From Auanema rhodensis (taxonomy: Eukaryota; Nematoda; Chromadorea; Rhabditida; Rhabditidae), in contig OZ059894.1 of assembly GCA_964057225.1 (NCBI GenBank), positions 11,232,131-11,296,130 of the forward strand: a DNA stretch of 64,000 nt. The letters are read 5' to 3'. The position numbers and the translations under genes are program-made. The notes under the pieces were generated by a model. That model was given only the letters and a program-made list of their open reading frames with translations, did not search any database and was not told where the DNA came from. This document shows, in pieces, positions 10,171 to 20,700 of this stretch (positions within the stretch are counted from its first letter, which is position 1; the number at the start of each line of letters is the position of its first letter).

Positions 10171-10456
10171 AGAATGTAACAATAAGAATGAAAATCGTGT
10201 AGTACACATGGAAATTCAACTTGAGTGACGCTTATGACGATGCTGCAGCATACGAACGGTTTAGAAATGACTATACGATCAAAGATGTACCTCTCATTTG
10301 TTCACAAACCTTCTATTTTCATGGCTTTCTTATAATTTTTTGTCATACTTATGTACTACCTGGTAATTCTGTATTTACATTTATGTTTATTCATGTCTTT
10401 GCTGCCTCTACGCTTTTGTTACTTTTATAGTTTAATATTGTAGTTTTTTTTTTTTT
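10171..10456 (+). other. Truncated U2 spacer ending in a T-run
   Basis: Only the first 270-280 bp of the normal spacer remain. At TTGTAGTTTTT the normal sequence (continuing CGGAACAAAC) is replaced by a run of 15 T (10444-10458) joined directly to the start of U2. The decayed U2 fragment, the microsatellite, both 5S genes and the U2 promoter region are all missing. Confidence 0.85.
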
Positions 10457-10552
10457 TTCGCTTCTCGGCCTTTTGGCTAAGATCAAAGTGTAGTAATCGT
10501 TCTTATCGAATTAACCTTCGATATGTGTTCCATTGGTTCACAATAAGGTTAA
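10457..10552 (+). pseudogene. U2 snRNA 5' portion (nt 1-96) upstream of element
   Basis: U2 nt 1-96, with nt 1 absorbed in the T-run. It ends in AAGGTTAA exactly at the element start. Positions 10494-10552 (nt 38-96) are repeated at 14280-14338 behind the element. No U2 promoter lies upstream. Confidence 0.93.
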
Positions 10553-13500
10553 TGGCTAAATCGATATTGCAACTGTACTACGTAAGTCTTTAGATCTGCT
10601 AGAGATGGAGCAAGGGCTTTACAAGCTAAAGGTGCCTCTTCAGAGCCCTTTTTCTTGTTCAATCTGCGCTCCTATTCCGCGATCCTACTCAGACCACAAT
10701 GGTCTCGTCCGCCATCTTCGGAGAGAACATGAGGTCGGAGTAGAATTTGAGTGCCGTGCCTGTGGCCTCACCAGCAATCTGAAGGCCGTTAAAAGCCATC
10801 AGAAAAAAGCTGAAGGATGCCTCCGCATCATAGAGGAAACTGTGGTGATCTCACCTCTATCTCCGAGAGAGCCCAGTTCCCGCCCTATATTGCGGAGGAT
10901 CAGGAACACCCGCCCACCAGGCACAAGGACGACCACCCCGCCCGTGGAGGAGCGTACAATGGAGGAAACATCATCCAGTGGACAGGAACAAGGATCTCCA
11001 TCAACGGTACGCTTGTTTGAGGCCCCAATTCTGGACTTGTCCCCAGAGGCCGAAGTTTCCCCCCTTCCGCGAGAGAGTGAAATATTCAACGAGATCAGGG
11101 TTCCGAGTACAGAACCATCTTTTGCCGACCCTGATCCGAATAGAAACTCTGAAAATATTTGGGTGGATAGAATTAAAAAGGTAGTGTGCAAAAGTGAGCT
11201 CGAGCAGGTCCTGGAAGAGTTGATAGACACAATCAGAAAGTCTCTTGACATTATGATCAAAGTTCCCAACTTCCGACAAAGGCGCCGACCACACACACAA
11301 CCTGAGGAAGACCAAAAAACCCAGGCGATGAAGATCCAGAAGCTTTGGAGGGCCAACAAGAAGAAAGCCTTTCGACAACTGCTCGGAGAACAAAGTGAAA
11401 CCTGCACCATACCATCTGCAGATGTTGAAAAACACTTCCTTTCTGTTCACAGCAGTCAAGGCCCAGCCCTCCCCATCACAGTCACCAGACCGGATTTGCC
11501 AACTAGTACCGACCCATTAGAAGGTGTTTTCACCCCTTTGGAAGTCTGGGAACGCATACGACGTTGCAGCGATACGGCTCCAGGAGCTGATGGACTTCGA
11601 TACTCGCACTGGAAGAAATTTGACCAAGGAGGTCACATATTAGCAGCGATATTTAACACCGTACACAAGCTAGGACACATCCCTTTTTCCTGGAAAGAGT
11701 CGACCACCGTCCTCATCCATAAGAAAGGTGATAAAGCTGACATTAACAACTGGCGACCAATAGCACTTTCGTGCACAATTGGTAAGACGTACTCAGCTTG
11801 TCTTACGCATCGACTGCTAACATGGGCAAGAGCAGAAAAAAGACTTTCTCCCTCCCAAAAGGGCTTTGTGGCCAAAGCTGGATGCATGGAACACAACTTT
11901 TTGTTGCAAAGTACCATTGCAGACGCTAAACGTAAACGTGAGAAAATTGCAATTGCTTGGCTTGATCTCGCAAACGCTTTTGGATCGCTGCCACACGAAA
12001 CTCTGCTAGACGTTCTAAGATGGTCAGGAATGGCTGAAGCCTCAATATCCCGAGTACGAGCTCTATACACAGATGCCTCTACAAGAATCCAGACAGGCTC
12101 CGGACTCACTTCGACCATTCCAGTTCACGCAGGTGTGTTACAAGGATCCCCACTATCTCCGATCCTGTTCAACCTTGCCATTGAACCTCTAATTAAAACC
12201 ATCTTGGAAACCTCTACAGGCTATAAGCTACACAATCACAACATCGCTGTGCTAGCGTACGCCGATGACCTTGCCCTGGTCTCCTCATCATCAGAAGATC
12301 TACAGAAAATGTTGGACGCAGCATCAAATGCGGCTAATTTCACAGGCTTGACCTTCAAACCAGCGAAATGCGCCACTTTGACGATCGACAAAGGGAAAAT
12401 ATCAACAGCCTCATACATGCTTCAGAGCTGCTTTCTACCCGCTCTCAGCAAATTTGACAGCTACTCCCACCTGGGAATCCCTACTGGAATGCATTTACAT
12501 AAGTCTGCGGTTCCAACAGTGAATATCATGAGTCAACACTTGGAAAAAATTGACAAATCCTTACTGGCTGAATGGCAGAAAGCTGACGCAGTACGCACCT
12601 TCCTGATGCCCTGCCTTAATTTTCATATGACGAATGGCCACGTCCCAAAGAGTAAACTAGTCGCCTTTGACAAAGAACTCAAACGCTGTGCCCGTAGATG
12701 GATGCACTATCCTCCAAACGCCAGTGCTGAACCAATCTACCTGCCAACTAACTACGGCGGACTTGGTCTCTCTCGACTCCAACACCTGTCAGACGTCTGT
12801 GAAGTCACTCATGCCTACCAACTTTTGAAGTCATCTGATCTTGTAGTAGCTGATATTGCGCATCAAGACTCAATAAAAGTAGCATCAAAAAGGATTAAAC
12901 GTCAAGCCAGTAACGATGAGACAGCTGCATATTACAACGGTTCCGTTGATGGCATTTTCGACACCGAAACATCTGATGTTTCCTCCATCTGGACTAGAGT
13001 AAGAGTAGCGATGCGTCAACTCAAGAAACTCATCAACGCTAACTGGACATGCCTCGAAAGTGGTTTAGAACTCAATCTAAACAACCAACTGTTAACACCT
13101 TCACTATGCCACAGAAGCCTGCGACGTGCATTATGGCTGAAAGACCTTCGGATCCTTCTTCAAAAACCGGATCAAGGGAAAGTCTTTGATGTCACAATGC
13201 TCAACAAAGCGTCCAATCACTTTATGGCGAAGGGAGATTTCATACGGTTTGCTGATTGGCGATTCATCCACAAGGCTCGACTTAATACTCTCCAGCTCAA
13301 TGGCTGTAGAAGACACGGAGAAGGAAACAAACAGTGCCGCAGGTGTAGTTACTCCAACGAAACTGCTGCACATGTTCTTGGACACTGCCACTCTCACACG
13401 AGAGCAATCCAACTCCGCCACAACAACATCGTGGACCGTCTTATCAAAGCCCTGCCAGAGCCTAAAAACGGAGAAGTTTACACTAACCAGCCTCTTCCTG

Positions 13501-14279
13501 GCATTAATAGTACACTCCGACCTGACATAGTAGTGGTCGATCATGACGCAAAACACTGTAGTATCGTTGATGTTACAGTGAGCTATGAAAACCGCCGTCA
13601 AGCCATGATAGCCGCGCGTATGATAAAGGAGAGGAAATATGCTGACATAGCCAGCCAATACCAATGTCTTGGTTATAAGACTAGTGTAGAAGCATATGTC
13701 GTAGGAATGCTTGGAACTATGGACCCGCTCAACGTACAAGCCCTCCGATCACTCAAGATCAGCAGCCACTACAACCGGCTAATGGAGAAGCTCGTCGTCG
13801 CCGATACCATCAAGTGGGCCAGGAATATCTACGTGGAACATGTTTCTGGTGTAAGGCAATATGAAGAAGAAATTATCCATTGACTTGTTTGTGATTTGAT
13901 TGTAATATATTTTTTACTTTTTGTATTACTTATTTTTGTCTTTTTTCTTTCTCTCTTTCTGACCTTCATTGGTACATGTATTTTGTTTTTTATTTTTAAC
14001 ACTATTGCCGTAGGCACTCAAATTGTTTGATCATAGCGGCACTTGATATTTACTTTTCACTGTTCTGCTTTATTATTCATTTTTTTTGTTATTCATTACT
14101 TTTTTTAACCCACTCCCCCGACTCTTGAGTCGTTTTAGCCTCTGTTGGTAATGTGTTTTATTTTGTACTTTTTAATCACTTGCTGTTTTAAGTTGTACTG
14201 GTAATACCGTCTCCCCGATTCTGGGCTCTTTTTTATTGGTTATTTATTGTTTCATAACATTAGTTATTCAATAAACCAT
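10553..14279 (+). mobile_element. Utopia-like U2-specific non-LTR retrotransposon, full length
   Basis: A 3,727-bp element: 52-bp 5' leader, one ORF, and a 396-bp 3' UTR. The 3' UTR has a perfect hairpin CGACTCTTGAGTCG (14119-14132), an AATAAA 10 bp from the end (14270-14275), and no poly(A) tail. U2 nt 38-96 (59 bp) flank it on both sides. Reverse transcriptase plus PD-type endonuclease plus U2 target fits the Utopia lineage described in oomycetes, wasps and reptiles. The U2-targeting Keno family (which I recall as Tx1/L1-like, with an AP-type endonuclease) does not fit. Confidence 0.92.
10605..13883 (+). CDS. Retrotransposon protein: zinc fingers, reverse transcriptase, restriction-like endonuclease (intact)
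   Basis: A 1,092-residue protein expected to nick the U2 gene and copy its own RNA from the nick (target-primed reverse transcription) in the nucleus. In order: a C2H2 finger (C18, C21, H37, H42); a CCHC finger (C50, C53, H65, C72); a Pro/Ser/Glu-rich linker (about 80-200); and a reverse transcriptase from about 326 (PGADG), with the NNWRPIAL motif (about 381-388), motif A D454 in WLDLANAF, GVLQGSPLSP from 510, and catalytic YADD at 552-555. Then come a C-terminal CCHC knuckle (C911, C914, H923, C928) and the endonuclease motif RPD (972-974) with D989 and a downstream K1008/K1011. No protease or RNase H domain is recognisable. The ATG is the first in frame after a TAA at 10557. No stop or frameshift is present, so this is a candidate active copy, although its U2 promoter is missing. 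Confidence 0.93.
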   Translation: MEQGLYKLKVPLQSPFSCSICAPIPRSYSDHNGLVRHLRREHEVGVEFECRACGLTSNLKAVKSHQKKAEGCLRIIEETVVISPLSPREPSSRPILRRIRNTRPPGTRTTTPPVEERTMEETSSSGQEQGSPSTVRLFEAPILDLSPEAEVSPLPRESEIFNEIRVPSTEPSFADPDPNRNSENIWVDRIKKVVCKSELEQVLEELIDTIRKSLDIMIKVPNFRQRRRPHTQPEEDQKTQAMKIQKLWRANKKKAFRQLLGEQSETCTIPSADVEKHFLSVHSSQGPALPITVTRPDLPTSTDPLEGVFTPLEVWERIRRCSDTAPGADGLRYSHWKKFDQGGHILAAIFNTVHKLGHIPFSWKESTTVLIHKKGDKADINNWRPIALSCTIGKTYSACLTHRLLTWARAEKRLSPSQKGFVAKAGCMEHNFLLQSTIADAKRKREKIAIAWLDLANAFGSLPHETLLDVLRWSGMAEASISRVRALYTDASTRIQTGSGLTSTIPVHAGVLQGSPLSPILFNLAIEPLIKTILETSTGYKLHNHNIAVLAYADDLALVSSSSEDLQKMLDAASNAANFTGLTFKPAKCATLTIDKGKISTASYMLQSCFLPALSKFDSYSHLGIPTGMHLHKSAVPTVNIMSQHLEKIDKSLLAEWQKADAVRTFLMPCLNFHMTNGHVPKSKLVAFDKELKRCARRWMHYPPNASAEPIYLPTNYGGLGLSRLQHLSDVCEVTHAYQLLKSSDLVVADIAHQDSIKVASKRIKRQASNDETAAYYNGSVDGIFDTETSDVSSIWTRVRVAMRQLKKLINANWTCLESGLELNLNNQLLTPSLCHRSLRRALWLKDLRILLQKPDQGKVFDVTMLNKASNHFMAKGDFIRFADWRFIHKARLNTLQLNGCRRHGEGNKQCRRCSYSNETAAHVLGHCHSHTRAIQLRHNNIVDRLIKALPEPKNGEVYTNQPLPGINSTLRPDIVVVDHDAKHCSIVDVTVSYENRRQAMIAARMIKERKYADIASQYQCLGYKTSVEAYVVGMLGTMDPLNVQALRSLKISSHYNRLMEKLVVADTIKWARNIYVEHVSGVRQYEEEIIH

Positions 14280-14439
14280 TAATCGTTCTTATCGAATTAA
14301 CCTTCGATATGTGTTCCATTGGTTCACAATAAGGTTAACCGATTTTTGAGACTTGAGGTAGATGCTGGCTTGCTAGCTCCACCTCACGGGTCGACCCGCT
14401 CTTGCACTGCTGGCGGGAACGGCCCATTCCCTCAGGGAA
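14280..14439 (+). pseudogene. U2 snRNA 3' portion (nt 38-197) downstream of element
   Basis: Restarts at TAATCG (nt 38) after the element and is otherwise unchanged. Its first 59 nt repeat the U2 sequence before the element. Confidence 0.93.
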
Positions 14440-14743
14440 AGAATGTAACAATAAGAATGAAAATCGTGTAGTACACATGGAAATTCAACTTGAGTGACGC
14501 TTATGACGATGCTGCAGCATACGAACGGTTTAGAAATGACTATACGATCAAAGATGTACCTCTCATTTGTTCACAAACCTTCTATTTTCATGGCTTTCTT
14601 ATAATTTTTTGTCATACTTATGTACTACCTGGTAATTCTGTATTTACATTTATGTTTATTCATGTCTTTGCTGCCTCTACGCTTTTGTTACTTTTATAGT
14701 TTAATATTGTAGTTTTTCGGAACAAACATTCTCTACGTCAATA

Positions 14744-14783
14744 AATTGTTCTTATCGAATTAATCTTCAATATGTGTTCTATT
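14744..14783 (+). pseudogene. Decayed U2 target fragment
   Basis: Same 40-nt fragment as at 5859-5898, unchanged. Confidence 0.75.
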
Positions 14784-15608
14784 ACTATACTGGTAATGTA
14801 TATATCTCGTTTAGTGCGTGGGGGCCTATTCGGGTGGTTTCTATTATGCATATGCATGTTGTTTAGACTTTTAAGACGTATTTCAACAAGTTAGAACGAT
14901 TAAACATGTTTGCAGAGTGATCGGATGAGGTTGAAACGAGTAATGAGAAAAAAAGTAGGTAAGGGGGGACCCTTGTGTGAGAAAATGTTCAAAAAAAAGT
15001 TGTTTTTGTTTTCGTTTTGTTTTCATTTTTCAAAAATTTACAGTTTTTATAAAAATAATTCTTCTTTCTACAGTAGATTGTAAATTTCATGAAAAAAAAT
15101 ATAGGGAATCAAAAGTTACATTAGGGTCCCGAATACGGGACATTTTTATATGTGTAAAAACGGTCCAGTTTTAACACAAGGGTTTTCCGGTCTATTATAA
15201 AGTAAAACACAGCTTTTTAAACCTCCGTAGCGTAATGAGAAATGATGATTTCGTGAATGTTAAAGTTTTCTATCATAGTTCTCTATAGTATCTACGTACA
15301 TATGAAGAACAAATAGAAAGAAATTTTTCTGGAAGCAAGTTTCATTGAGCGTTCCGTATAAGGAACATTATGATAAAAATTATAAGGGGGTAAAACATAT
15401 CATTGTTAACCAAGACGTCTGAAAATAAAATTTTCTATTACAATAAATATGAAGTTCTATCATACATATGCATGTTATAAAGACTTTCTAGACGTATTTC
15501 AACGGGTTAGAACGAGTTTAAACCGAGTTATGAGGAAAAACAATGATATTTTAAAAAAAAACAACTATGTGTTGAAAAAATTTCTCTCTTGATTGGACTT
15601 TTTACTGT

Positions 15609-15610
<2 letters not shown>

Positions 15611-15657
<47 letters not shown>
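15611..15657 (+). repeat. (TA)n microsatellite, 47 nt
   Basis: The mirror tract at 52093-52143 is 51 nt, so the arms differ here. Confidence 0.97.
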
Positions 15658-15660
<3 letters not shown>

Positions 15661-15802
15661 GGATACATGGCTAACCTTTAGACACATAGGTGAAAAAAAA
15701 ATTTTTTTTGTTATTGTTACTGTTCCTGTTGTTTTCTTTGTGGTCGTATCTATTAACAACAAGATTTAGAGTGATATAACTGATAATGAAGAATATGACA
15801 TT

Positions 15803-15921
15803 GCTTACGACCATACCACGTTGAAAGTACGCCATCCCGTCCGATCTGGCAAGTCAAGCAACGTTGGGCCCGGTTAGTACTTGGATCGGAGACGGCTTGG
15901 GAATCCCGGGTGTCGTAAGCT
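15803..15921 (+). rRNA. 5S rRNA, first of a pair
   Basis: Full 119-nt gene with the first-copy type of flanks (ATGACATT before). Confidence 0.98.
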
Positions 15922-16162
15922 TTTATATTTTATTTGAAATTTTTTGAAGAAATAAAAAAGCTTTGATAACTAAAAAAAAGTTGTTGTTAATCGAATGTTT
16001 GCTCTAATAACACGACAGAGGTAGTCTTAGATACTGTAAATAACTCGAACACTGTAAAGTTTGGGCATTTCATTTGTTACTGTTCCTGTTGTTTTCTTTG
16101 TGGTCCTAACTATTAACAACAAGATTTAGAGTGATATAACTGATAATGAAGAATATAACATT

Positions 16163-16281
16163 GCTTACGACCATACCACGTTGAAAGTACGCCATCCCGT
16201 CCGATCTGGCAAGTCAAGCAACGTTGGGCCCGGTTAGTACTTGGATCGGAGACGGCTTGGGAATCCCGGGTGTCGTAAGCT
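16163..16281 (+). rRNA. 5S rRNA, second of a pair
   Basis: Full gene with the second-copy flanks (ATAACATT before, ATATCTTG after). Confidence 0.98.
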
Positions 16282-16723
16282 TTTATATTTTATTTGAAAT
16301 ATCTTGAAGAAATAAAAAAGCTTTGATAACTAGAAAAAGTTGTTGATTGATATGTGCTCTAATATTACAAGAGTGGTTGTTCTAGATACTGTAAGCAATA
16401 CAAACACTGTAAAGTTGGGAGATTTCATTGTATTAACCTTCTCCTAATTATTGTATAAAAATATATAAAATATTCGGAAACTTTGCAACCGTACATATAA
16501 AACTATATACAAGTATTTGAATAAAAAGAATAGAAAAAAGTGCAGCGCTTCGAATAAGAAAAAAATAAGTCCAAAAGTTGAGTAAATCCACAGTTTATAT
16601 GAGCCATTTATGACCTGTACAGTCAAGATTGTCAAACCACACTTTTATATTCAAATGAGAGAGTGCACTCGTAACAAGTACGATACATTTGCTTGATGTC
16701 TTTGATACTCATGGCTATGCTGT
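16282..16723 (+). promoter_or_regulatory. 5S-to-U2 spacer with presumed U2 promoter
   Basis: Complete conserved upstream region of the U2 gene at 16724. No other gene is seen. Confidence 0.45.
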
Positions 16724-16920
16724 ATCGCTTCTCGGCCTTTTGGCTAAGATCAAAGTGTAGTAATCGTTCTTATCGAATTAACCTTCGATATGTGTTCCAT
16801 TGGTTCACAATAAGGTTAACCGATTTTTGAGACTTGAGGTAGATGCTGGCTTGCTAGCTCCACCTCACGGGTCGACCCGCTCTTGCACTGCTGGCGGGAA
16901 CGGCCCATTCCCTCAGGGAA
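16724..16920 (+). ncRNA. U2 spliceosomal snRNA, uninterrupted
   Basis: Identical in sequence to the gene at 7492-7688, with an intact promoter region. Its downstream spacer is interrupted at 17622. Confidence 0.95.
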
Positions 16921-17622
16921 AGAATGTAACAATAAGAATGAAAATCGTGTAGTACACATGGAAATTCAACTTGAGTGACGCTTATGACGATGCTGCAGCA
17001 TACGAACGGTTTAGAAATGACTATACGATCAAAGATGTACCTCTCATTTGTTCACAAACCTTCTATTTTCATGGCTTTCTTATAATTTTTTGTCATACTT
17101 ATGTACTACCTGGTAATTCTGTATTTACATTTATGTTTATTCATGTCTTTGCTGCCTCTACGCTTTTGTTACTTTTATAGTTTAATATTGTAGTTTTTCG
17201 GAACAAACATTCTCTACGTCAATAAATTGTTCTTATCGAATTAATCTTCAATATGTGTTCTATTACTATACTGGTAATGTATATATCTCGTTTAGTGCGT
17301 GGGGGCCTATTCGGGTGGTTTCTATTATGCATATGCATGTTGTTTAGACTTTTAAGACGTATTTCAACAAGTTAGAACGATTAAACATGTTTGCAGAGTG
17401 ATCGGATGAGGTTGAAACGAGTAATGAGAAAAAAAGTAGGTAAGGGGGGACCCTTGTGTGAGAAAATGTTCAAACAAAAGTTGTTTTTGTTTTCGTTTTG
17501 TTTTCATTTTTCAAAAATTTACAGTTTTTATAAAAATAATTCTTCTTTCTACAGTAGATTGTAAATTTCATGAAAAAAAATATAGGGAATCAAAAGTTAC
17601 ATTAGGGTCTCGAATACGGGAC
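16921..17622 (+). other. Truncated U2 spacer joined to U2 nt 1
   Basis: The spacer runs normally to the first inverted repeat, here a variant with one broken pair (GTCTCGAATACGGGAC), then joins ATCGCTTCTCGG directly, the first base of U2. The rest of the spacer, both 5S genes and the U2 promoter are missing. ACAT is present around the join. Confidence 0.88.
17225..17264 (+). pseudogene. Decayed U2 target fragment
   Basis: Same 40-nt fragment in the shortened spacer. Confidence 0.75.
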
Positions 17623-17718
17623 ATCGCTTCTCGGCCTTTTGGCTAAGATCAAAGTGTAGTAATCGTTCTTATCGAATTAACCTTCGATATGTGTTCCATT
17701 GGTTCACAATAAGGTTAA
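17623..17718 (+). pseudogene. U2 snRNA 5' portion (nt 1-96) upstream of tandem elements
   Basis: Begins exactly at U2 nt 1 and ends at nt 96 where the element starts. No U2 promoter precedes it. Confidence 0.93.
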
Positions 17719-20700
17719 TGGCTAAATCGATATTGCAACTGTACTACGTAAGTCTTTAGATCTGCTAGAGATGGAGCAAGGGCTTTACAAGCTAAAGGTG
17801 CCTCTTCAGAGCCCTTTTTCTTGTTCAATCTGCGCTCCTATTCCGCGATCCTACTCAGACCACAATGGTCTCGTCCGCCATCTTCGGAGAGAACATGAGG
17901 TCGGAGTAGAATTTGAGTGCCGTGCCTGTGGCCTCACCAGCAATCTGAAGGCCGTTAAAAGCCATCAGAAAAAAGCTGAAGGATGCCTCCGCATCATAGA
18001 GGAAACTGTGGTGATCTCACCTCTATCTCCGAGAGAGCCCAGTTCCCGCCCTATATTGCGGAGGATCAGGAACACCCGCCCACCAGGCACAAGGACGACC
18101 ACCCCGCCCGTGGAGGAGCGTACAATGGAGGAAACATCATCCAGTGGACAGGAACAAGGATCTCCATCAACGGTACGCTTGTTTGAGGCCCCAATTCTGG
18201 ACTTGTCCCCAGAGGCCGAAGTTTCCCCCCTTCCGCGAGAGAGTGAAATATTCAACGAGATCAGGGTTTCGAGTACAGAACCATTTTTTGCCGACCCTGA
18301 TCCGAATAGAAACTCTGAAAATACTTGGGTGGATAGAATTAAAAAGGTTGTGTGCAAAAGTGAGCTCGAGCAGGTCCTGGAAGAGTTGGTAGACGCAATC
18401 AGAAAGTCTCTTGACATTATGATCAAAGTTCCCAACTTCCGACAAAGGCGCCGACCACACACACAACCTGAGGAAGACCAAAAAACCCAGGCGATGAAGC
18501 TCCAGAAGCTCTGGAGGGCCAACAAGAAGAAAGCCTTTCGACAACTGCTCGGAGAACAAAGTGAAACCTGCACCATACCATCTGCAGAGGTTGAAAAACA
18601 TTTCCTTTCTGTTCACAGCAGTCAAGGCCCAGCCCTCCCCATCACAGTCACCAGACCGGATTTGCCAGCTAGTACCGACCCATTAGAAGGTGTTTTCACC
18701 CCTTTGGAAGTCTGGGAACGCATACGACGTTGCAGCGATACGGCTCCAGGAGCTGATGGACTTCGATACTCGCACTGGAAGAAATTTGACCAAGGAGGTC
18801 ACATATTAGCAGCGATATTTAACACCGTACACAAGCTAGGACACATCCCTTTTTCCTGGAAAGAGTCGACCACCGTCCTCATCCATAAGAAAGGTGATAA
18901 AGCTGACATTAACAACTGGCGACCAATAGCACTTTCGTGCACAATTGGTAAGACGTACTCAGCTTGTCTTACGCATCGACTGCTAACATGGGCAAGAGCA
19001 GAAAAAAGACTTTCTCCCTCCCAAAAGGGCTTTGTGGCCAAAGCTGGATGCATGGAACACAACTTTATGTTGCAAAGTACCATTGCGGACGCTAAACGTA
19101 AACGTGAGAAAATTGCAATTGCTTGGCTTGATCTCGCAAACGCTTTTGGATCGCTGCCACACGAAACTCTGCTAGACGTTCTAAGATGGTCAGGAGTGGC
19201 TGAAGCCTCAATATCCCGAGTACGAGCTCTATACACAGATGCCTCTACAAGAATCCAGACAGGCTCCGGACTCACATCGACCATTCCAGTTCATGCAGGT
19301 GTGTTACAAGGATCCCCACTATCTCCGATCCTGTTCAACCTTGCCATTGAACCTCTAATTAAAACCATCTTGGAATCCTCTACTGGCTATAAGCTACACA
19401 ATCACAACATCGCTGTGCTAGCGTACGCCGATGACCTTGCCCTGGTCTCCTCATCATCAGAAGATCTACAGAAAATGTTGGACGCAGCATCAAATGCGGC
19501 TAATTTCACAGGCTTGACCTTCAAACCAGCGAAATGCGCCACCTTGACGATCGACAAAGGGAAAATATCAACAGCCTCATACATGCTACAGAGCTCCTCT
19601 CTACCCGCTCTCAGCAAATTCGACAGCTACTCCCACCTGGGAATCCCTACTGGAATGCATTTACATAAGTCTGCGGTTCCAACAGTGAATATTATGAGTC
19701 AACACTTGGAAAAAATTGACAAATCCTTACTTGCTGAATGGCAGAAAGCTGACGCAGTACGCACCTTCCTGATGCCCTGCCTTAATTTTCATATGACGAA
19801 TGGCCACGTCCCAAAGAGTAAACTAGTCGCCTTTGACAAAGAACTCAAACGCTGTGCCCGTAGATGGATGCACTATCCTCCAAACGCCAGTGCTGAACCA
19901 ATCTACCTGCCAACTAACTACGGCGGACTTGGTCTCTCTCGACTCCAACACCTGTCAGACGTCTGTGAAGTCACTCATGCCTACCAACTTTTGAAGTCAT
20001 CTGATCTTGTAGTAGCTGATATTGCGCATCAAGACTCAAAAAAAGTAGCATCAAAAAGGATTAAACGTCAAGCCAGTAACGATGAGACAGCTGCATATTA
20101 CAACGGTTCCGTTGATGGCATTTTCGACACCGAAACATCTGATGTTTCCTCCATCTGGACTAGAGTAAGAGTAGCGATGCGTCAACTCAAGAAACTCATC
20201 AACGCTAACTGGACATGCCTCGAAAGTGGTTTAGAACTCAATCTAAACAACCAACTGTTAACACCTTCACTATGCCACAGAAGCCTGCGACGGGCATTAT
20301 GGCTGAAAGACCTTCGGATCCTTCTTCAAAAACCGGATCAAGGGAAAGTCTTTGATGTCACAATGCTCAACAAAGCGTCCAATCACTTTATGGCGAAGGG
20401 AGATTTCATACGGTTTGCTGATTGGCGATTCATCCACAAGGCTCGACTCAATACTCTCCAGCTCAATGGCTGTAGAAGACACGGAGAAGGAAACAAACAG
20501 TGCCGCAGGTGTAGTTACTCCAACGAAACTGCTGCACATGTTCTTGGACACTGCCACTCTCACACGAGAGCAATCCAACTCCGCCACAACAACATCGTGG
20601 ACCGTCTTATCAAAGCCCTGCCAGAGCCTAAAAACGGAGAAGTTTACACTAACCAGCCTCTTCCTGGCATTAATAGTACACTCCGACCTGACATAGTAGT

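Larger units (their letters stand above)
14440..15802 (+). other. U2-to-5S spacer
   Basis: Complete spacer. Private variants are TTATAAAGTAAAAC (about 15197) and GAAGAACAAATAG (about 15304). Both recur in the mirror unit on the right arm and support true pairing of the arms. Confidence 0.75.

Noticed and set aside
10457-10604. HDV-like self-cleaving ribozyme at the element 5' end, as in R2
   Set aside because: The leader is only 52 bp and I could not fold the nested double pseudoknot from it; a structure search with U2 sequence included would be needed.
10799-11410. Long antisense ORFs (203, 202, 161, 152 aa) inside the element
   Set aside because: They overlap the retrotransposon frame on the opposite strand, show no domain, and are conserved only because the sense frame is; treated as shadows.
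10553-14279. Keno-type (Tx1/L1-like) U2 element
   Set aside because: The protein has a C-terminal restriction-like endonuclease and N-terminal zinc fingers and lacks an AP-type endonuclease domain.
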